Source of the DNA: CAYPAV01 sp964408805
GTDB taxonomy: Bacteria > Pseudomonadota > Alphaproteobacteria > UBA8366
Direction of reading: 5' to 3'
Assembly (NCBI GenBank): GCA_964408805.1
Contig: CAYPAV010000004.1
Span: 212,099-276,098 of the forward strand
Length of the DNA: 64,000 bases
In this document: positions 60,717 to 64,000 of the stretch, one piece after another
Layout of the letters: every line of letters begins with the position of its first letter
How positions within the stretch are numbered: the first letter of the stretch is position 1
Program-made: the position numbers and the translations under genes
The notes under the pieces: generated by a model
Told to the model about the DNA's origin: nothing
Seen by the model: only the letters and a program-made list of their open reading frames with translations
The model's database searches: none

Positions 60717-63461
60717 GTGTCGGTGGAACAAGACAAAGACGAATGGTATCGATATTCGGTCGAGCGGACGTTTGAGAAACTGGGCGTAGGCGAGGAAGGT
60801 CTCTCGTCTCGGGAAGCGGCGGCGCGGTTGGAGCGCTATGGTCCCAACGCGTTCGAGATCAAGAGGGTCGGCGCATTCACCCGATTTCTGCGACAGTTCA
60901 ACAACCTTCTGATTTACGTCCTTTTGATAGCGGCGGCGACAACCGGCGTCCTGACCTTGACGGGGGGCGACATGCTGGCCGATACCCTGGTTATTCTGGG
61001 CGTGGTCTTGTTGAACGTCCTGCTCAGTTTTTTCCAGGAGGGAAAGGCGGAAAGCGCCCTGCTGGCCCTGAGCAATATGATCGTCCCCGAGTGCACCGCG
61101 CTCAGGGACGGTATGCGGAGCATCGTCGCAACGGCTGATCTGGTCCCCGGCGACGTTGTGCTACTCGAAGGCGGGAACAAGGTTCCGGCCGACCTCAGGA
61201 TTTTTCTTACGCAGGAAGCAGCGGCCGACGAATCAGTGCTGACGGGCGAATCGGTGCCGGCGGAGAAACACGTCGAACGCTTGAACAAGCCGAACCTTTC
61301 ACCGGGCGACCAATCCTGCATCGCCTTCAGCGGTACCTTCCTGACCCGCGGTTCGGTCCGCGGCATGGTCGTCGAGACCGGCGAAAGGACCGAATTCGGC
61401 AAGATCGCCGCCCTGGTCCGCCAAACCCACGCTCATGAGACCCCCCTGCAGCGGAAAATAGCCGATTTCACCAGGGTCCTGATCGCAGCCATCCTTGGTG
61501 TCGGGATCGTCAACTTCGTTCTGGGGAGCCTGCTCGGCTACCCGGGAATTTATAATTTCCTGGCGTCGGTATCGCTGGTCGTCGCCGCGATCCCCGAGAT
61601 GCTGCCCATGATCATCACTGCGATTCTCGCCCTCGCTGCCACCACCATGGCCGGGCGGAATGCACTGATCCGAAAGCTGCCGGCGGCCGAGACTCTCGGC
61701 TGCACGACGGTCATTTGCTCGGATAAGACGGGAACGTTGACCAAGAACGAAATGACCGTGACCCGCCTTCACGCCGCCGGCCGGGACTATCATTTGAGCG
61801 GCGTCGGATACGATCCGACGGGTGCATTGACCCGAGGGGGCAGGGCGGTCTCCGCTGCCCGGGTCGATGACGCTCTTCGCGAAACGCTAACGGCCGGGTT
61901 GCTCTGTAACAACGCCTCCATCGTCGAAAGAGACGGCCTTTACTCCGTCATCGGAGATCCCACCGAAGGCGCCCTGGCCGTGTCCGCCATCAAGACCCTT
62001 GGCACGGGAAAATTCGAGAGGCTCGACGAGATTCCCTTTGATTCACAAAAAATGTTCATGGCCACCCTGCACCGGGCGACGGGCCACAATCTGGTCTATC
62101 TGAAAGGATCCCCCGAGCGGGTGTTGACCTTTTGCCGCGACCAGCTTGGTGGCACGGGCGTGGAATCCCTGGATCACGAAGCAATCCTCGAAAAGACCGA
62201 CGAGTTGGCCCATCAGGCTTTGCGCGTTCTCGGCATGGCTATGAAAATGGTGGCGTCGGTGGAAACCTCTCTGGATCGGGAAAATTTGGACGGTTTCACC
62301 TTCCTCGGCCTACAGGGAATGATCGACCCGCCCCGCGAGGAGGTCATCGAGGCGATCGCCAACTGCAAGGCCGCCGGCATCAGGACCGTGATGATCACCG
62401 GTGACCACATGCTGACCGCCAAGGCGATCTCCAGACAACTGGGGATAATTGATCACGGCGGCGAACAGACCCTATCGGGGGAAGAGTTGGCCGTGATGGA
62501 CGACGGAGACCTGTTAGAGGCCGTGAAACACGTTTCGGTGTTCGCCCGGGCGGCGCCCGAGCACAAGCTGAGGATCGCCCATCAACTGCAGGAACGGGGC
62601 CACGTGGTGGCGATGACGGGCGACGGCGTGAACGACGCGCCCGCATTGAAGACCGCGGATATCGGCGTAGCCATGGGCATCACCGGGACCGAGGTCAGCA
62701 AGGAGGCCGCGGGCATGGTCCTGACGGACGATAATTTTGCCTCCATCGTCGGGGCCGTCGAAGAGGGGCGGCACGCCTGGAACAACCTGGAGAAAGCCAT
62801 TCTCTACACCCTGCCGACGAACGGGGGTCAGGCCCTGTTGGTTTTGGGCGCTGTCCTATTGGCGCCGTTCATTCCTCTTTTCGCCGTCCGCCTCCCTCTC
62901 GAACCGGTGCAGATTCTATGGATCAACCTGATGGATTCCGTTTTCCTGACCATGCCCTTGATGATGGAGCCCAAGCAACGGAACATCCTTTCCTCTCCGC
63001 CGCGCGACCCGACTGTCAGGATTGCCAACGCGCTTTTCCTGCGACGAGTGATCCTGATCGGCCTTGCGATCTCGGTACCGACGTTCTTCGTCTATCACCA
63101 CTTTGGGTCGTCGGCCGTGGTGGACGGCGCGCTGGTCGACCCACTGCGTCTGACCCAGGCCCAGACGGCCGCCTTCTGGGCCGTCCTCCTGGTTCACTTC
63201 GGCTTCGTTCTGAGCGCCCGGTCGGTCCATAAGTCTGCTTTCACCTTCAGCCCCTTCACCAACAAATGGCTGTTGTACGGGATCCTTATCAGCCTCTTAA
63301 CCCGTCTACTGCCAACCTTTATTCCGGCTTTTTCGGTCGTCTTCCGGACCACCACCTTTCCCGCCGAATGGTGGTGGGTCATCCTGCCCTGCCTATTACC
63401 TGGCTTCGCCGCCCTCGAACTGGACAAGCTGATCGGTAGGCGGCGAAACAAGGGCATCTGA
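60717..63461 (+). CDS. P2/P3B-like cation-transporting P-type ATPase
   Basis: 914 residues with the full cycle machinery: TGES, phosphorylated Asp336 in DKTGTLT, KGSPE, MITGDH and TGDGVND. The M4 ion motif reads IPEMLPM (from residue 292), which is the MgtA type (PEMLPMI), while overall length and the N-terminal region resemble Ca2+/Na+ P2 pumps whose motif is PEGLP. The ion is therefore uncertain (Mg2+, Ca2+ or Na+). GTG 60717 used; GTG 60723 has better spacing to AAGG. Confidence 0.88.
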   Translation: MSVEQDKDEWYRYSVERTFEKLGVGEEGLSSREAAARLERYGPNAFEIKRVGAFTRFLRQFNNLLIYVLLIAAATTGVLTLTGGDMLADTLVILGVVLLNVLLSFFQEGKAESALLALSNMIVPECTALRDGMRSIVATADLVPGDVVLLEGGNKVPADLRIFLTQEAAADESVLTGESVPAEKHVERLNKPNLSPGDQSCIAFSGTFLTRGSVRGMVVETGERTEFGKIAALVRQTHAHETPLQRKIADFTRVLIAAILGVGIVNFVLGSLLGYPGIYNFLASVSLVVAAIPEMLPMIITAILALAATTMAGRNALIRKLPAAETLGCTTVICSDKTGTLTKNEMTVTRLHAAGRDYHLSGVGYDPTGALTRGGRAVSAARVDDALRETLTAGLLCNNASIVERDGLYSVIGDPTEGALAVSAIKTLGTGKFERLDEIPFDSQKMFMATLHRATGHNLVYLKGSPERVLTFCRDQLGGTGVESLDHEAILEKTDELAHQALRVLGMAMKMVASVETSLDRENLDGFTFLGLQGMIDPPREEVIEAIANCKAAGIRTVMITGDHMLTAKAISRQLGIIDHGGEQTLSGEELAVMDDGDLLEAVKHVSVFARAAPEHKLRIAHQLQERGHVVAMTGDGVNDAPALKTADIGVAMGITGTEVSKEAAGMVLTDDNFASIVGAVEEGRHAWNNLEKAILYTLPTNGGQALLVLGAVLLAPFIPLFAVRLPLEPVQILWINLMDSVFLTMPLMMEPKQRNILSSPPRDPTVRIANALFLRRVILIGLAISVPTFFVYHHFGSSAVVDGALVDPLRLTQAQTAAFWAVLLVHFGFVLSARSVHKSAFTFSPFTNKWLLYGILISLLTRLLPTFIPAFSVVFRTTTFPAEWWWVILPCLLPGFAALELDKLIGRRRNKGI

Positions 63462-63581
63462 ACCCTGGGACCTATAATCCGGACACTTGTCATTCGGTCT
63501 GTAGCTTCGCCAATTCCAACGTGGGTATGGTCCAGGCGCAAACAACGTCGGTTGACCGAGAAGGAAGGCCGAGAGGTCGAT

Positions 63582-63716
63582 ATGAATTCCGACATTTCAA
63601 TTGTTCGAGTGGCGTTCCTGATAGAACTCAAAACCTTCTTGACCGAGTTTTGCCTCTTCAACTATAGAAACCACCTCCTTGGGAGAACTCGAACAAACAA
63701 CTGCAAATCAAGGTAG
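63582..63716 (+). CDS. possible 44-residue small protein
   Basis: ATG 63582 has GAGAGG six bases upstream; the frame (MNSDISIVRVAFLIELKTFL ...) ends TAG 63716, and an intrinsic terminator follows 27 bases later. Moderately hydrophobic centre, basic tail. Unrecognised; may be chance. Confidence 0.3.
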   Translation: MNSDISIVRVAFLIELKTFLTEFCLFNYRNHLLGRTRTNNCKSR

Positions 63717-63742
63717 TTGCGTGCCTCCGCAACCATTCGGAT

Positions 63743-63778
63743 AAACCCTCTAAATCAATCATGTAGAGGGTTTTTGAA
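63743..63778 (+). terminator. intrinsic terminator
   Basis: Ten-base stem AAACCCTCTA/TAGAGGGTTT with an 11-base loop, followed by TT. Ends plus-strand transcription after the ATPase or the small frame at 63582. Confidence 0.75.
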
Positions 63779-63945
63779 TGCCCAGTACTGACCTCCAAAG
63801 CCACCGTCTCGCAATAGAATTGTCACGTTCCTCGTCGCTTCCACGCGAAGAAACCGGAACAAGTTTCGATCGAGCCGCGGCGGCGCCTACTTTACCGCCG
63901 GGGCGGCTTGGCCGCCCGCCTTCATGCGGGCGCGAATTTCGGCGA

Positions 63946-63993
63946 TCTGACTTGCCCCCAGGTTTCGTACCAATCGTTATGTTAGACCTTGCT
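63946..63993 (-). repeat. dispersed inverted repeat, right copy
   Basis: Reverse complement matches 30857-30904 at 44 of 48 positions (TAACGATTGGTACGAAACC core identical). Confidence 0.75.
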
Positions 63994-64000
63994 CGTTGTT

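Larger units (their letters stand above)
63717..64000 (+). other. non-coding right end of the window
   Basis: No gene supported. A minus-strand frame near 63890-63975 is under 30 codons and has an in-frame stop upstream. Holds the terminator and the right copy of the 48-base repeat. Confidence 0.5.

Overview
The window reads as the chromosome of a high-GC alphaproteobacterium, most likely of the Rhodospirillales type. The evidence is a DUF1491 protein, a DUF971-Trm112-LON-domain-CnoX gene string, a CXXC-type CnoX, DinB and YkgJ proteins, and a tRNA-Gly in the usual alphaproteobacterial form. Genes are tightly packed, with many 4-base ATGA or GTGA stop/start overlaps. The exception is an AT-richer, gene-poor stretch at about 27.5-31.8 kb just downstream of the tRNA. 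No rRNA, CRISPR array, phage or plasmid functions are visible.

Left part (1-27.5 kb), aerobic and accessory metabolism. A partial S41 protease and a YkgJ protein are followed by two small-RNA candidates with near-identical 3' ends (about 2.04-2.39 kb). Next is an SpmAB-like / phosphoesterase-HAD fusion / DinB operon. A cytoplasmic molybdopterin oxidoreductase with a fused FeS-NrfD membrane partner is followed by a class III CoA-transferase (6.0-11.7 kb); this resembles phenylacetyl-CoA oxidoreductase (PadBCD). After a luciferase-like monooxygenase, a bacteriohemerythrin and DUF1491 comes a sugar-acid cassette: IlvD/Edd dehydratase, 2-hydroxyacid dehydrogenase and DenD. Then come speDE, a degenerate DUF2817 protein, an APH-type kinase coupled to an enolase paralogue, pyruvate kinase, the DUF971-Trm112-LON-CnoX string, a ProX-type deacylase and tRNA-Gly(GCC).

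Middle part (27.5-43.4 kb). The gene-poor segment carries repeats, a mandelate-racemase-family enzyme and a 52-codon mini-gene with its own promoter, ribosome site and terminator. It is followed by a COG2403 GTPase, a second-type FtsH, DUF2238, and an operon of a Leu/Phe-type amino acid dehydrogenase with a ferredoxin-dependent 2-oxoacid oxidoreductase. Then comes decay: a frameshifted CBS-BON gene, a truncated DsrE gene, an intact universal stress protein, and an IS3-family remnant lying between two copies of the 5' end of ord.

Right part (43.4-64 kb), anaerobic energy metabolism. A complete oxidative ornithine degradation operon (ord-ortA-ortB-oraS-oraE-orr) turns ornithine into D-alanine and acetyl-CoA. 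A cation/proton antiporter follows. An operon of malic enzyme, nqrABCDEF, apbE, nqrM and a CBS protein encodes the Na+-pumping NADH:quinone reductase with its flavin-insertion and maturation factors. A P-type ATPase closes the window.

Unifying observation: near-consensus FNR/FixK boxes (TTGAT-N4-ATCAA type, 9 of 10 bases) lie about 70-115 bases upstream of five transcription units. These are hemerythrin, the COG2403 GTPase, the amino acid dehydrogenase/2-oxoacid oxidoreductase operon, the ornithine operon and the malic enzyme-nqr operon. The simplest reading is one low-oxygen regulon in which amino acids are oxidised to acyl-CoA and reduced carriers, and NADH is re-oxidised by a sodium pump.
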